Below, piece after piece: positions 16,652 through 26,524 of a stretch of 64,000 bases of DNA. The position numbers were made by a program, and so were the translations under genes. This DNA is from Terriglobia bacterium (lineage in GTDB: Bacteria; Acidobacteriota; Terriglobia; Bryobacterales; UBA6623). The stretch spans positions 1 to 64,000 of the forward strand of contig VXRL01000025.1 of NCBI GenBank assembly GCA_009838515.1. The letters are read 5' to 3'. The stretch's first letter is position 1. Each line of letters starts with the position of its first letter. The notes beneath the pieces were generated by a model. That model was not told where the DNA came from and ran no database searches. It saw nothing but the letters and a program-made list of their open reading frames with translations.

Positions 16652-18169
16652 ATGTCTCCTTCCGATCCATCCCAAGCAAGCAACGCCGGCCTCATGCGGT
16701 CGAAGTCGGACCTCGCCGAGTTGATCCGCAGGCGGGTCGGCAGCCGCCTCTTTGTGAACGTTTCGAACCGCGAGCCTTTCGTGCACAGCTTCGGCCCCGA
16801 CGGCCGGGTTCGAGCCCAAGCGGCCGTGGGGGGCCTGACGCTCGCTCTGAACTCGGTGATGCAAGCGGTCGGGGGCGTCTGGGTGGCCCACGGCTCGGGG
16901 GAGGCCGATCGCGCAAGCGCTGATCCCGAAGGCAGGCTGCGAGTCCCCCCGGACAACCCTGCCTATGATCTCCAGCGCGTCTGGCTGACCAGCGAAGAGA
17001 ACGACGGCTATTACAACGGCTGCGCCAACCAAGCGATCTGGCCAGTCTGCCACCTGGCCTTCACCAAGCCCGTGTTCCGCAACTCCCATTGGGAGGCTTA
17101 TCGCAAGGTCAACGCCAAGTTCGCAGATGCGGTGTCCCGGGTCGTGGGCGATCGGGACGCGATCATCTTCGTCCAGGACTATCATTTCGCGCTGCTCCCG
17201 AGGCTCATCAAGCAGCGCTGTCCCAACGCGGTGTGCGTGCATTTCTGGCACATCCCCTGGCCTCTGCCCGAAGTGCTCGCAATGTGCCCATGGCACGAGC
17301 AGATCCTCGACGGCGTGCTGGGGAACGATGTCTTCGGCGTCCATGTCCCGGAGTACGCCGAGCGCTTCCTGCGGGCGGCGCGGGCACGCGCAGACTGCGC
17401 CACCGCCGACTCGCGAACTCTGCTCCGGAACGGACGCCCGGTGCGAGTGCAGGCCTTTCCGATCTCGATCGACTTCGACCGCGTGTCGCGGAGATCTTCC
17501 GGCGCAGCGTGTGACGAGGCGCTCAGCCGGATTCGCGAACGCTATCGCTTGGACGGCAAGTTTGTCGTGCTCGGCCTTGATCGCATCGACTACACCAAGG
17601 GCGTGCTCGAGCGCCTGCAGGCGTTCGAGCGAATGCTCGCGCAGCACCCGGAGATGCGCCCGAAGACGGCCTACATCCATGCCGGCGCTCCCAGCCGTAC
17701 CGAGATACCGGCCTACCGCGACCTGCACGAGGCGGTCGACGCGATCGAGAAGCGCATCAACGCAGGCAGCAGCGACCGGGACCCCGGCCCGGTCATTTCG
17801 ATCAAGCGGCAGCTCGGGGATGACGACGTATTGGCGCTTTACCGCCTCGCTGACGTGTGCGTGGTGAGTTCGCTGGAAGACGGCATGAATCTGGTTGCCA
17901 AGGAATTCCTGGCCGCCCGCAACGACGAACGCGGGCACCTGCTGCTCAGCGAGTTCACAGGCGCAGCCTGGGAGCTGCCGGGCGCAGACTGCTTCAACCC
18001 CCTCGCAGTCGACGATTTCGCCGAACGCCTGTATGCGCTCAGCCGCCGCGCAGACGCTGACGGCGGACAACGCATGCGGCGCCTGCGCGAGCACGTTCGC
18101 ACGCACAACATCTACGGCTGGATCGGCAGCATTCTCCAAGCCGTGCCTGACCGGCCGGACGCGCAGTGA
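16652..18169 (+). CDS. otsA: Trehalose-6-phosphate synthase (GT20)
   Basis: Makes trehalose 6-phosphate from a nucleotide-glucose and glucose 6-phosphate for osmoprotection. The 505-residue protein has VQDYHFALLPRLIK, FWHIPWPLPEVL, the donor-binding GLDRIDYTKGVLERL and SLEDGMNLVAKEFLAAR near the end. Two segments differ from E. coli OtsA: the N-terminal VSNREPF in place of SNRLP, and NQAIWPVCHLAFTKPVFR, so acceptor or donor preference may differ. ATG 16652 is used; a TTG one codon earlier is less likely. It overlaps otsB in GTGA, a coupled pair whose partner supports the trehalose assignment. Confidence 0.92.
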   Translation: MSPSDPSQASNAGLMRSKSDLAELIRRRVGSRLFVNVSNREPFVHSFGPDGRVRAQAAVGGLTLALNSVMQAVGGVWVAHGSGEADRASADPEGRLRVPPDNPAYDLQRVWLTSEENDGYYNGCANQAIWPVCHLAFTKPVFRNSHWEAYRKVNAKFADAVSRVVGDRDAIIFVQDYHFALLPRLIKQRCPNAVCVHFWHIPWPLPEVLAMCPWHEQILDGVLGNDVFGVHVPEYAERFLRAARARADCATADSRTLLRNGRPVRVQAFPISIDFDRVSRRSSGAACDEALSRIRERYRLDGKFVVLGLDRIDYTKGVLERLQAFERMLAQHPEMRPKTAYIHAGAPSRTEIPAYRDLHEAVDAIEKRINAGSSDRDPGPVISIKRQLGDDDVLALYRLADVCVVSSLEDGMNLVAKEFLAARNDERGHLLLSEFTGAAWELPGADCFNPLAVDDFAERLYALSRRADADGGQRMRRLREHVRTHNIYGWIGSILQAVPDRPDAQ

Positions 18170-18933
18170 TCCACTTACTCGAGCACTGGAACGCGATAGC
18201 CGGTCGCCTGACCCAAGCCGAGCGGCTGTTGCTGATGCTGGATTTTGACGGCACACTCGCACCGATCGTGCCGCGTCCCTCCGATGCACGCATCCCTGAT
18301 GCCGCGCTGTCGACGCTCAGGAAGCTGCAGGCCAGCCCTGGCGTCACTCTGGCGATCATCAGCGGGCGCGGCGCGCGCGACGTGCGGGCGCTGGCGGGCC
18401 TGGCCGACGCTCACTACTTCGGCAGCCACGGTCGAGAGCGCATTCGTCCGGGCAGTACCGAGGTCGAGTCCGACCCGGCGGGCCTGTCGCAAATCCGAGC
18501 ATGCTGCCGACGCCTCGCAGAGGAGCTGGGTCACATCGAGGGATTCCAAGTCGAGGACAAGGGCGCGGCGGCGGCGGCGCACTTTCGCAACGTCGATGCG
18601 CGGCACTGGCAGCGCGTGGAGCGCGCGGTCCGCCAAGCAGCGGCCATCGGATCCCTCGATGTCAGCCAGGGCAAGCGAGTGTTCGACATCACCCCGAACG
18701 ATGGCGTCGACAAAGGCACGGCCGCCCTGGAGCTGCTGGGCGAACTGGGCGGGCTGCCGATCTACTTCGGGGACGACACCACTGACGAGACCGCTTTCGC
18801 CGCCCTGCCGGACGAAGCCATTACCGTGTACGTGGGACCGGAGGCGGGGGATTCCGGGGCGCGTTATCGAGTGGGCGGGCCCGAGGAGGTTGGCCGCGCG
18901 CTAGCCTGGCTGGCCGCCTCCGTCTGCGCGTAG
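18166..18933 (+). CDS. otsB: Trehalose-6-phosphate phosphatase
   Basis: HAD-family phosphatase of 255 residues that releases trehalose. Motif I is LMLDFDGTLAPIVPRPSD, followed by LAIISGRGARDV, FGSHGRERIR and motif IV YFGDDTTDETAF; KGTAALELL contains the motif III lysine. These are the standard OtsB blocks. The GTG start overlaps the otsA stop by four bases, so the two enzymes are made together and complete the OtsAB pathway. Confidence 0.94.
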   Translation: MIHLLEHWNAIAGRLTQAERLLLMLDFDGTLAPIVPRPSDARIPDAALSTLRKLQASPGVTLAIISGRGARDVRALAGLADAHYFGSHGRERIRPGSTEVESDPAGLSQIRACCRRLAEELGHIEGFQVEDKGAAAAAHFRNVDARHWQRVERAVRQAAAIGSLDVSQGKRVFDITPNDGVDKGTAALELLGELGGLPIYFGDDTTDETAFAALPDEAITVYVGPEAGDSGARYRVGGPEEVGRALAWLAASVCA

Positions 18934-19050
18934 GACTCGCCCGTCGAGATATCGCATGCGAAACCGCCCCAGGACGATTCTTGGTACGATGGGATCGGTC
19001 GCCTAGCGTGCTTTGCCGCCACAATCTATCCCCGCGCTTCGGAGAGGTCG

Positions 19051-20358
19051 GTGAAACGGTCGTCTGCTGAAGGAGCGTTGCGCTGTTCTTTCTGCCGCAA
19101 GAGCCACGAAATCGTCACGAAGCTCATCGCCACCCCGGGCGATTACCCCAAATCGTATATCTGCGACGAGTGCGTCGCGATTTGCAGCGCGATCCTAGAG
19201 GAGGAGCGCTCAACGAAGCCGCCTGACGAGGGCTTCACGCTGCTCAAGCCGCACGAGATCAAGGACAAGCTCGATGAATTCGTCATCGGGCAGCAAGCCG
19301 CGAAGAAGCGCCTGTCGGTCGCCGTCTACAACCACTACAAGCGCATCTTCATGCAGCAGAAGCGCCCAGCCACAACGGGGGCGGAGCCGGATGTCGAAGT
19401 CCAGAAATCAAACATCTTGCTGATAGGCCCTACTGGAACGGGCAAGACGCTGCTCGCCCAGACTCTAGCCAAGATCCTCGACGTTCCATTCGCGATCACC
19501 GACGCCACGACTCTGACCGAGGCCGGCTATGTCGGCGAAGATGTCGAGAACATCATCCTCAAGCTGCTGCAAGCAGCCAACGGCGATGTCAGCCGAGCGG
19601 AAAAGGGCATCATCTACATCGACGAGATCGACAAGCTGAGCCGCCGCGACGAGAATCCGTCGATCACCCGCGACGTCTCGGGCGAGGGCGTCCAGCAGGC
19701 GCTGCTGAAAATCCTGGAAGGCAGCGTCGCTAACGTGCCGCCTCAAGGCGGCCGCAAGCACCCGCACCAAGAGTTCACCCCGATCGACACCACGAACATC
19801 CTGTTCATCTGCGGAGGCGCGTTCGTCGGCCTCGACCGAATCGTGGCGCGCCGCGTCGACACGCGGGTCGTGGGCTTCCGCAAGGCTGACTCGATCAGCC
19901 AAGGCCTGCCCTTGCAGCCGGGCGATTCGGAAGGCGACGCCGACCTGGGCCTGCTGGGCCAAGTCCAGCCCCATGACCTGATTCGCTTCGGCTTTATCCC
20001 CGAATTCATCGGGCGGCTGCCCGTTTGCGCCACCCTGAGCGGGCTGGACGAGCAGACGCTGGTGCAGATCCTGACCACGCCGCGCAATTCGCTCGTCAAG
20101 CAATACCAGAAGCTCTTCGAGTACGAAAACATCGAACTGGTGCTGGACCCAGCCGCGATGCAGGCGATTGCCAAGCTGGCGGTGGAGCGGGACTTGGGAG
20201 CGCGCGGGCTGCGCATGATCATGGAAGACCTGATGCTCGAGCTGATGTACTACCTGCCCTCGCAACCAAAGCGGGTCAAGCGGTTCGTGGTCACCGAGCA
20301 GATGGTGCTAGAAGACCAACGGAAGTTCCGCGCCCGCCTGCTGGACAAGGCGGGCTAG
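19051..20358 (+). CDS. clpX: ATP-dependent Clp protease ATP-binding subunit ClpX
   Basis: AAA+ unfoldase that feeds substrates to ClpP. The 435-residue protein starts with a zinc-binding domain (Cys12, 15, 38, 41), then the Walker A motif [15 protein letters not shown] (from residue 126), Walker [10 protein letters not shown], the pore loop GYVGEDVEN and [15 protein letters not shown]. The start is GTG at 19051 with GGAGAGG just upstream. clpP and tig, usually upstream of clpX, are not in the window; otsAB stands there instead. lon follows after 119 bases. Confidence 0.97.
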   Translation: MKRSSAEGALRCSFCRKSHEIVTKLIATPGDYPKSYICDECVAICSAILEEERSTKPPDEGFTLLKPHEIKDKLDEFVIGQQAAKKRLSVAVYNHYKRIFMQQKRPATTGAEPDVEVQKSNILLIGPTGTGKTLLAQTLAKILDVPFAITDATTLTEAGYVGEDVENIILKLLQAANGDVSRAEKGIIYIDEIDKLSRRDENPSITRDVSGEGVQQALLKILEGSVANVPPQGGRKHPHQEFTPIDTTNILFICGGAFVGLDRIVARRVDTRVVGFRKADSISQGLPLQPGDSEGDADLGLLGQVQPHDLIRFGFIPEFIGRLPVCATLSGLDEQTLVQILTTPRNSLVKQYQKLFEYENIELVLDPAAMQAIAKLAVERDLGARGLRMIMEDLMLELMYYLPSQPKRVKRFVVTEQMVLEDQRKFRARLLDKAG

Positions 20359-20465
20359 TAACCCGGCCCGGCCCCGACTGCGGCAGTTTCGCGGGGATTG
20401 CTGCCACAACAGCATACTCTGTATCCACCTGTGCCCGCGACTCGCCGCGCATCGGAATCGCAGCA

Positions 20466-20471
20466 TAAAAT
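20466..20471 (+). promoter_or_regulatory. -10-like hexamer immediately upstream of lon
   Basis: TAAAAT lies 7 bases before the lon ATG, so a transcript from it would begin at about the start codon. AT-rich bases are rare around it, which makes it stand out. No consensus -35 or CIRCE/HAIR heat-shock repeat was recognised. It implies lon can be transcribed separately from clpX. Confidence 0.4.
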
Positions 20472-20477
20472 AGAGAC

Positions 20478-22892
20478 ATGCCTAGTGCGACCGTTGCCAA
20501 GACCAGCGCCCGGATGCCGATGATGCCGATCCGGGACGTGGTGATTTTTCCGCACATGATGTCCCCGTTCGTCGTCGGGCGGGCGGCCAGCGTGAAGGCA
20601 CTAGAAGCCTCGCTGGCCCACGACAAGAAGATTTTCCTTGCAACGCAGCATGACGCGTCGGACAACGACCCTACGCCTGCGGACGTTTACGCGGTCGGCA
20701 CGGTCGTCAGCATCGTCCAAAGCCTGAAGCTGCCCGATGGCAACATCAAGGTGCTGGTCGAGGGCCTTGAGCGCGCCAAGCTGCGTAGCGTGCGCATCGA
20801 CGACGGGTTCATGCAGGCGCTGGTCGAAACGGCGCGCTTCCCCGAAATCAGCGATCCGGACCTCGAAAGCCTCGTCTCCCGCGTCACGGCGTCGTTCGAG
20901 CAGTACGTCAAGCAGAGCCAGAGCCTGAACTACGAGACGATGATCGCGGCAGTCCGCGTCGACGACCCGGGCAAGCTCTCTGACACGATCGGTGCCAACC
21001 TCCCGCTGTCCGTCTCCCAGAAGCAAGACCTGCTCGAGATCTTCGATCCTCTCGAGCGGCTGGGGCGCATCGCCGAACTCCTGGACATCGAACTCGAAAA
21101 ACTCGCCGTGGATCGCACCGTGCAGGGCCGCGTCAAGAGACAGATGGAGAAGGCGCAGAAGGAGTACTACCTCAACGAGAAGATCAAGGCCATCCAGAAG
21201 GAGCTGGGCCGCGGCGAAAGAAGCGAGTTCGACGAGTACCGCCGGCGTATCGACGAGTCAGGCATGAGCGCAGACGCCCGCAAGAAGGCGCTGGCGGAAG
21301 TCCAGAAGCTCGAAAACATGCCGCCAATGTCCGCCGAGGGCACGGTCTCGCACAACTACATCGACTGGCTGCTATCGGTGCCTTGGAAGGCCAAGAGCCG
21401 CGAGATCCGCGACCTGTCCAACGCCGAAAAGGTGCTGAACGCGGATCACTACAGCCTCGAGAAGGTCAAGGAGCGCATCCTCGAGTTTCTTGCCGTGCGC
21501 CGCTTGGTCAGCCGCCCGCAAGGGTCCATCCTGTGCTTCGTGGGGCCTCCCGGAGTGGGCAAGACCTCGCTGGGCAAGTCGATCGCCAGGGCGACGGGCC
21601 GCAAGTTCGTCCGCCTGTCGCTGGGCGGCGTGCGGGACGAGGCGGAGATCCGGGGACACCGGCGCACCTACATCGGCGCTCTTCCGGGGCAGATCATCCA
21701 GATGATGAAAAAGGCCGGAACGCGTAATCCGGTCGTGATGCTGGACGAGGTCGACAAGATGTCCGCCGACTTCCGGGGCGACCCGTCCGCGGCGCTGATG
21801 GAGGTGCTGGACCCGGAACAGAACTCTGCCTTCCAAGACCACTACCTCGACGTGGAATTCGACCTGAGCCAGGTCTTTTTCATCGCCACGGCGAACGTGC
21901 TGCACACGCTCCCGGCCCCGCTGCTGGACCGCATGGAGGTGATCCGCATCAGCGGCTACACCGAGGACGAGAAGACTGAGATCGCGAAACGCCACCTGAT
22001 CGCCAAGCAGATCAAGAACGTGGGCCTGAAACAGGGCAAGAACATCGACTTCCGCGAGGATGGCATCCGACTGATCATCGAGCAGTACACCCGCGAAGCC
22101 GGCGTGCGAAACCTAGAGCGAGAGATCGGCAATATCTGCCGCAAGGTTGCCCTCGAAGTCGTGCGCGGCGACAAGCCCAAGCGCGTCAAGAAGGCAATCG
22201 TCAACGCCAAGTCGGTCAAGCAGTACCTCAAGGTGCCCAAGTATCGCGAGCCCGGCACCGATCTCAAGCACGAGATCGGCACCGCCATAGGCCTGGCTTG
22301 GACCGAGCTGGGCGGCACGCTGCTGCATGTGGAGACGACGCTGATGGACGGGCAGGGCAAGCTGACCCTCACCGGCAAGCTGGGCGACGTCATGCAGGAG
22401 TCCGCCCGCGCCGCGATGAGCTACATCCGCTCGCGTTCCGGCGCCTTCGGCCTGCCCAAGGGCTTTTACCAGAACCTCGACATTCACGTCCACGTGCCCG
22501 AAGGCGCAATTCCCAAGGACGGCCCGTCGGCCGGCATCACTCTCACCGCTGCGATCGCAAGCGCCCTCACCAAGGTCCCGGTGCGCGGTGATGTCGCCAT
22601 GACCGGCGAGGTCACGCTGCGCGGCAAGGTGCTTGCGATCGGCGGCCTGAAAGAAAAGCTGCTGGCGGCCAGCCGTCACGGCATCAAGGACGTCGTGCTG
22701 CCGAAGGAAAACGAGAAGGATTTGCCCGACGTGCCCGAGAACGTCCGCGAGAACCTCTCTTTGCGCTTCGTGGAGACGATGGACGACGTGCTGGATCTGG
22801 CTCTCGCCGAGCCGATCGCGGGATTGTCCAAGCATCCGTTCACCGCGGGCGGCGTGCAGGTGATCCAACACGGCGACCGTCCGGCGGTCTAG
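20478..22892 (+). CDS. lon: ATP-dependent protease La
   Basis: Cytosolic AAA+ serine protease that degrades misfolded and regulatory proteins. The 804-residue chain has the N-terminal substrate domain ([20 protein letters not shown]), Walker [16 protein letters not shown] near residue 355, Walker [11 protein letters not shown], and a C-terminal protease domain with Ser684 in [10 protein letters not shown] and Lys725 in [11 protein letters not shown], the catalytic dyad. Length and order are those of bacterial LonA. engB begins 21 bases after its stop. Confidence 0.97.
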   Translation: MPSATVAKTSARMPMMPIRDVVIFPHMMSPFVVGRAASVKALEASLAHDKKIFLATQHDASDNDPTPADVYAVGTVVSIVQSLKLPDGNIKVLVEGLERAKLRSVRIDDGFMQALVETARFPEISDPDLESLVSRVTASFEQYVKQSQSLNYETMIAAVRVDDPGKLSDTIGANLPLSVSQKQDLLEIFDPLERLGRIAELLDIELEKLAVDRTVQGRVKRQMEKAQKEYYLNEKIKAIQKELGRGERSEFDEYRRRIDESGMSADARKKALAEVQKLENMPPMSAEGTVSHNYIDWLLSVPWKAKSREIRDLSNAEKVLNADHYSLEKVKERILEFLAVRRLVSRPQGSILCFVGPPGVGKTSLGKSIARATGRKFVRLSLGGVRDEAEIRGHRRTYIGALPGQIIQMMKKAGTRNPVVMLDEVDKMSADFRGDPSAALMEVLDPEQNSAFQDHYLDVEFDLSQVFFIATANVLHTLPAPLLDRMEVIRISGYTEDEKTEIAKRHLIAKQIKNVGLKQGKNIDFREDGIRLIIEQYTREAGVRNLEREIGNICRKVALEVVRGDKPKRVKKAIVNAKSVKQYLKVPKYREPGTDLKHEIGTAIGLAWTELGGTLLHVETTLMDGQGKLTLTGKLGDVMQESARAAMSYIRSRSGAFGLPKGFYQNLDIHVHVPEGAIPKDGPSAGITLTAAIASALTKVPVRGDVAMTGEVTLRGKVLAIGGLKEKLLAASRHGIKDVVLPKENEKDLPDVPENVRENLSLRFVETMDDVLDLALAEPIAGLSKHPFTAGGVQVIQHGDRPAV

Positions 22893-22913
22893 CCGACCGC
22901 CCGGCGGCGCACC

Positions 22914-23507
22914 ATGGCTGTCGAGTTTGTCCTCAGCGCGCACAACGCCGAGCAATTCCCCCGCGACCGGCTTCCCGAGGTTGCATTCGTCGGGCGCAGC
23001 AATGTGGGCAAGTCGAGCCTGCTGAACGCCCTGCTGCAGCGCAGCCGCAAGCGCAAGTCCGGCACCGAGCGCAAGCAGCTGGCGAAGACCAGCCAGACCC
23101 CGGGGAAGACGCGAGCGATCAACTTCTTTCGCATCGACCGCAGGTTCTACTTCGTCGACTTGCCGGGCTACGGCTTCGCGAAGGCGTCGCATGCCGAGCG
23201 AGATCACTGGAAGCGGCTGGCCGAGTCGTATCTGGTCCGGCGGGAACAACTCAAGCTCGTCGTCGCACTGGTCGACATCCGCCACGGCCCGACCGCGCTT
23301 GACCGGCAGCTGGCCGATTGGCTGGAGGCCAACGAGCAGCCGTTCTGCGTGGCAGCCACCAAATCGGATAAGCTAAAAAGAGCAGCGCGACTGCGCTCGA
23401 TCCGCTCCATCGAGGAGACCTTCGCCCCCCCTGTGGCGTTCTCGGCTGTTTCGGGGGAAGGCGTGCAGCAACTTTGGCGAGCCATCGATTCGGCTCTTGC
23501 CGCATAG
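22914..23507 (+). CDS. engB: Ribosome biogenesis GTP-binding protein
   Basis: YihA/YsxC-type GTPase of 197 residues needed for late 50S subunit assembly. G1 is [16 protein letters not shown], followed by [13 protein letters not shown] (G2), [13 protein letters not shown] (G3), ATKSDKLK (G4) and a C-terminal [12 protein letters not shown] (G5). The short size and lack of accessory domains are typical. It lies between lon and rho, all in one direction with short gaps, which suggests a joint transcript. Confidence 0.95.
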   Translation: MAVEFVLSAHNAEQFPRDRLPEVAFVGRSNVGKSSLLNALLQRSRKRKSGTERKQLAKTSQTPGKTRAINFFRIDRRFYFVDLPGYGFAKASHAERDHWKRLAESYLVRREQLKLVVALVDIRHGPTALDRQLADWLEANEQPFCVAATKSDKLKRAARLRSIRSIEETFAPPVAFSAVSGEGVQQLWRAIDSALAA

Positions 23508-23556
23508 TCCCGGCTGGCATCCGCGCCGGGGCTTTGTGGAACACACGAGATCAACC

Positions 23557-25320
23557 ATGCCTTCCAGTTCCAGCGACGGCCCGGACGAGACACCGGTAGC
23601 TAGTGCCACGGCGAAGGCGGCGGAGGCGGCGCCAGCCAAGCAGAAGAAGCCGGCCCGTGCAGCGAAGCCCAAGGGCCGCCGCAAGGAAGAGCCTGCCGAC
23701 GCTCCGCCGGTAGGCTCCGAAAGTGCCGAAGCGGACGGATCCGAATCATCTCGCTCCGCCGAGCAGGAAACATCTGGCGACCAAGAGACTCCCGATGACT
23801 CAGATGCCGAGTCGGGGCAGAGCGGACGACGCAGACGCAGTCGCTTCAGGGAAGCGGCAGGATCCGAAGCAAGCTCCGAAGACAAGACCGACGAGGGCGG
23901 GGCCAGACCGCCCCAAGGGGAGCGCTACGGCCGCAAGCCCGGGCGCAAAGCGCGCTTCCGGCGCGAGGGGGGAGGCCGCGGCAAGCGCCAAGGCCAAAAG
24001 GCCGAGCACGCCGACGAAGAGGCCGAATACCAAGCCATCGTCGAGAGCATGCTTGAAGAGGGCAAGCGTCCACTGGAACTCGCCCCGCTCAAAGCGCTCA
24101 GCATCACCGAACTGTACCGCAAGGCGCGGGAATTGGGCATTGAGACCCGAGCCGGCCTGCGCAAGCAGGAACTGATCTTCAGCATCTTGCAAACGCAGAC
24201 CGACGGCGTGGGGCTGATCCTGGCCGAGGGGGTGCTGCAGGTCATGCAGGAGGGTTACGGATTCCTGCGCTCGCCGGCGTACCACTACCAGCCCGGCCCG
24301 GACGACGTGTACGTCTCGCCGGGCCAGATCCGGCGCTGCAACTTGCGCAGCGGCGACACAGTGGCCGGGCACGTGCGCCCGCCTCATGCCGGAGAGCGCT
24401 ATTTCGCCCTGCTGAAAGTCCTGGCGGTCAACTTCGAACCGCCGACGGTAGCGAAGACCAAGATTCTGTTCGACAACCTGACCGCTCTCTACCCGGAGAG
24501 CAGGTTCAAGCTCGAGACCAATAAGAACAACCTGAGCGGGCGAGTGCTGGACCTGCTGGTTCCCATCGGCAAGGGCCAGCGCGGGCTGATCGTGGCTCCG
24601 CCGCGCACGGGCAAGACGATGTTACTGCAGGCCATCGCCAATTCGATCACCGAGAACCAACCGAACGTCTACCTGATCGTGCTGTTGATCGACGAGCGCC
24701 CGGAAGAGGTCACCGACATGCAACGCTCGGTGCGCGGAGAGGTGGTCAGCTCGACTTTCGACGAGCCGGCCTCCCGGCACGTCAATATCGCTGAGACGGT
24801 GATCGAGAAAGCCAAGCGCTTGGTCGAGCACAAGCGCGACGTGGTGATCTTGCTGGATTCGATCACGCGCCTTGCGCGGGCCTACAACACTATCGCTCCG
24901 CCCTCGGGCAAGGTGCTGTCCGGCGGCGTAGACTCCAACGCGCTCCAGCGCCCCAAGCGATTCTTCGGCGCGGCGCGCAACATCGAGGAGGGCGGTTCGC
25001 TCACCATCGTCGCCACCGCTTTGGTCGAGACCGGAAGCCGCATGGACGAGGTGATCTTCGAGGAGTTCAAGGGCACCGGCAACATGGAAGCCCACCTTGA
25101 TCGCAAGCTCGTGGACAAGCGGATCTTCCCGTCCATCGACACCAACCGCAGCGGGACGCGCAAGGAAGAGCTGCTGCTGGGGCAGGAGACCCTGAACAAG
25201 GTCTGGGTCTTGCGGCGCGTGCTGAGCGGGCTGCAAACGGTCGAAGCAGCCGAGTTGCTCTTGGATCGCATGGTCAAGACCAAGAACAACGAAGAGTTCC
25301 TAGCGTCGATGACCAGCTGA
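23557..25320 (+). CDS. rho: Transcription termination factor Rho
   Basis: Hexameric RNA-dependent ATPase that ends transcription. The protein has 587 residues from ATG 23557. The first about 150 residues are a low-complexity extension rich in Ala, Pro, Lys, Glu and Ser/Asp, likely disordered and RNA-binding, as in other high-GC bacteria. Then come the Rho N-terminal helical domain (LNxKALS-like [16 protein letters not shown]), the cold-shock-like domain ([23 protein letters not shown]) and the ATPase with Walker [15 protein letters not shown] and the Q/R-loop region. Upstream in-frame residues overlap engB and are excluded. A hairpin 74 bases past the stop may end the transcript. Confidence 0.96.
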   Translation: MPSSSSDGPDETPVASATAKAAEAAPAKQKKPARAAKPKGRRKEEPADAPPVGSESAEADGSESSRSAEQETSGDQETPDDSDAESGQSGRRRRSRFREAAGSEASSEDKTDEGGARPPQGERYGRKPGRKARFRREGGGRGKRQGQKAEHADEEAEYQAIVESMLEEGKRPLELAPLKALSITELYRKARELGIETRAGLRKQELIFSILQTQTDGVGLILAEGVLQVMQEGYGFLRSPAYHYQPGPDDVYVSPGQIRRCNLRSGDTVAGHVRPPHAGERYFALLKVLAVNFEPPTVAKTKILFDNLTALYPESRFKLETNKNNLSGRVLDLLVPIGKGQRGLIVAPPRTGKTMLLQAIANSITENQPNVYLIVLLIDERPEEVTDMQRSVRGEVVSSTFDEPASRHVNIAETVIEKAKRLVEHKRDVVILLDSITRLARAYNTIAPPSGKVLSGGVDSNALQRPKRFFGAARNIEEGGSLTIVATALVETGSRMDEVIFEEFKGTGNMEAHLDRKLVDKRIFPSIDTNRSGTRKEELLLGQETLNKVWVLRRVLSGLQTVEAAELLLDRMVKTKNNEEFLASMTS

Positions 25321-25393
25321 GCCTGGGCCCCGACACATAGCTGGGCGATCTCAGTCGGCTCAAAAGGGGTACTTGGGTGCGGTCCGGTCGAAT

Positions 25394-25425
25394 CCCGCTG
25401 CACGCCAGTAGCCAGTGGCAGCGGG
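25394..25425. terminator. Strong hairpin downstream of rho
   Basis: CCCGCTGCAC (25394-25403) pairs with GTGGCAGCGGG (25415-25425), one bulged base, loop of 11. It is 74 bases after the rho stop and about 97 bases before the next gene. There is no U-tract, so it could be a non-canonical terminator, an mRNA end stabiliser or a leader element. Confidence 0.4.
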
Positions 25426-25521
25426 TAGCGCATGGAAGACTCGCGCTACAGGCCATGGATACTTCCGCACAATCGCATAGCTAGGAGTGCAACACTATGC
25501 ACGAAAGCAGAGGACCAATCG

Positions 25522-26475
25522 ATGATGCCCGGATCAAGAAGATCATTTCTCGCAGCCGCCGCCGGACTCTCGCTCTATAGGTGCTCCGGGCCCGAGGCCG
25601 AGAGACCGGCTGCGGAGCCTTCAGCTGCCGAGGCTCCAATGAAGCTCTCGCTTTCCGTGCGAGTCGCGGAATCGTTTTCCGACAAGCGCAACTCGGAGAT
25701 GACGATCGACGAGCTGATCGATCTCGCGAAGACATTCGGCTACGAAGCGCTCTGCATGAGGGCCTCGCAGCTAGGCACGCACAGTCCGGCCGAACAGATC
25801 GCCGAAGCTCGCGAGAAGATCGACGCGGCCGGCCTGAAGGTGTCGATGGTCACAGGCGATTTCGCGGTGCCTAGCAACAATGAAGAGGGTCCGATGCTCC
25901 TGCGCGATATCACGCCGTACTTGGACCTCGCGGATGCTCTCGACTCCAATCTCATCCGGGTTTGCATGAAGAAGGACGAGGACATCGAATTTGCGCAGAA
26001 GTCGGCTGACGAGGCCGCGGAACGCGGCATCCGCCTGGCTCACCAGTCACACTGCGCCAGCTTGTTCGAGACTGTCAGCGGCTCCCTGCGCGTGCTGGAG
26101 GCGGTCAACAGGCCGAACTTCGGGATCATCTACGAACCAGCCAATTGGTTCATTGCTGGCGAGAACTACGGCATCGACGCGATCCGCAGGATGAAGCCGT
26201 ACCTGTTCAATTTCTACATCCAGAACCACAGTCTGAACCCCGACGGGGAGACAGCCGTCACCACATGGAAGAAGGGACCTGTGACCGTAGACCACATTGG
26301 AGTCTGGCAGGAAGGCGGCATCGACGTCGAAGCAGTGTTTGACGCCATGCACGAGGTGGGATACGAAGGCTACATCACCGTTCACCAAGCGTTCGGCGAC
26401 ATCATGCCGGTCACCGAAGCGGTTCGCAAGAGCTATGAGCACCTCAGGCCCCTGACGATGCCTAGGACCGCCTGA
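25522..26475 (+). CDS. Tat-signal sugar phosphate isomerase/epimerase-like protein (TIM barrel)
   Basis: 317-residue xylose-isomerase-like TIM-barrel protein. The N terminus has a twin-arginine signal, SRRSFLAAAAGLSL, followed by a cysteine that might serve as a weak lipobox. Barrel features include IDELIDLAKTFGYEALCMR, FGIIYEPANWF and YEGYITVHQAF, with Glu/His residues at expected metal positions. The enzymes usually interconvert keto- and aldo-sugars; the substrate is unknown. AGAGGA lies upstream of adjacent ATGs at 25522 and 25525. It starts a three-gene cluster with an oxidoreductase and a second isomerase, all with export signals. Confidence 0.85.
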   Translation: MMPGSRRSFLAAAAGLSLYRCSGPEAERPAAEPSAAEAPMKLSLSVRVAESFSDKRNSEMTIDELIDLAKTFGYEALCMRASQLGTHSPAEQIAEAREKIDAAGLKVSMVTGDFAVPSNNEEGPMLLRDITPYLDLADALDSNLIRVCMKKDEDIEFAQKSADEAAERGIRLAHQSHCASLFETVSGSLRVLEAVNRPNFGIIYEPANWFIAGENYGIDAIRRMKPYLFNFYIQNHSLNPDGETAVTTWKKGPVTVDHIGVWQEGGIDVEAVFDAMHEVGYEGYITVHQAFGDIMPVTEAVRKSYEHLRPLTMPRTA

Positions 26476-26524
26476 GGGACGACTCGGGCTGCGCGATCCC
26501 GCCGGTGCAAGCGGAGGTAATGCA

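Noticed and set aside
25376-25403. T-arm-like sequence (GGTCGAATCCCGC) suggesting a tRNA after rho
   Set aside because: The stem spacing is wrong for a T arm, and no acceptor or anticodon stem can be formed around it. The bases fit the rho-downstream hairpin better.
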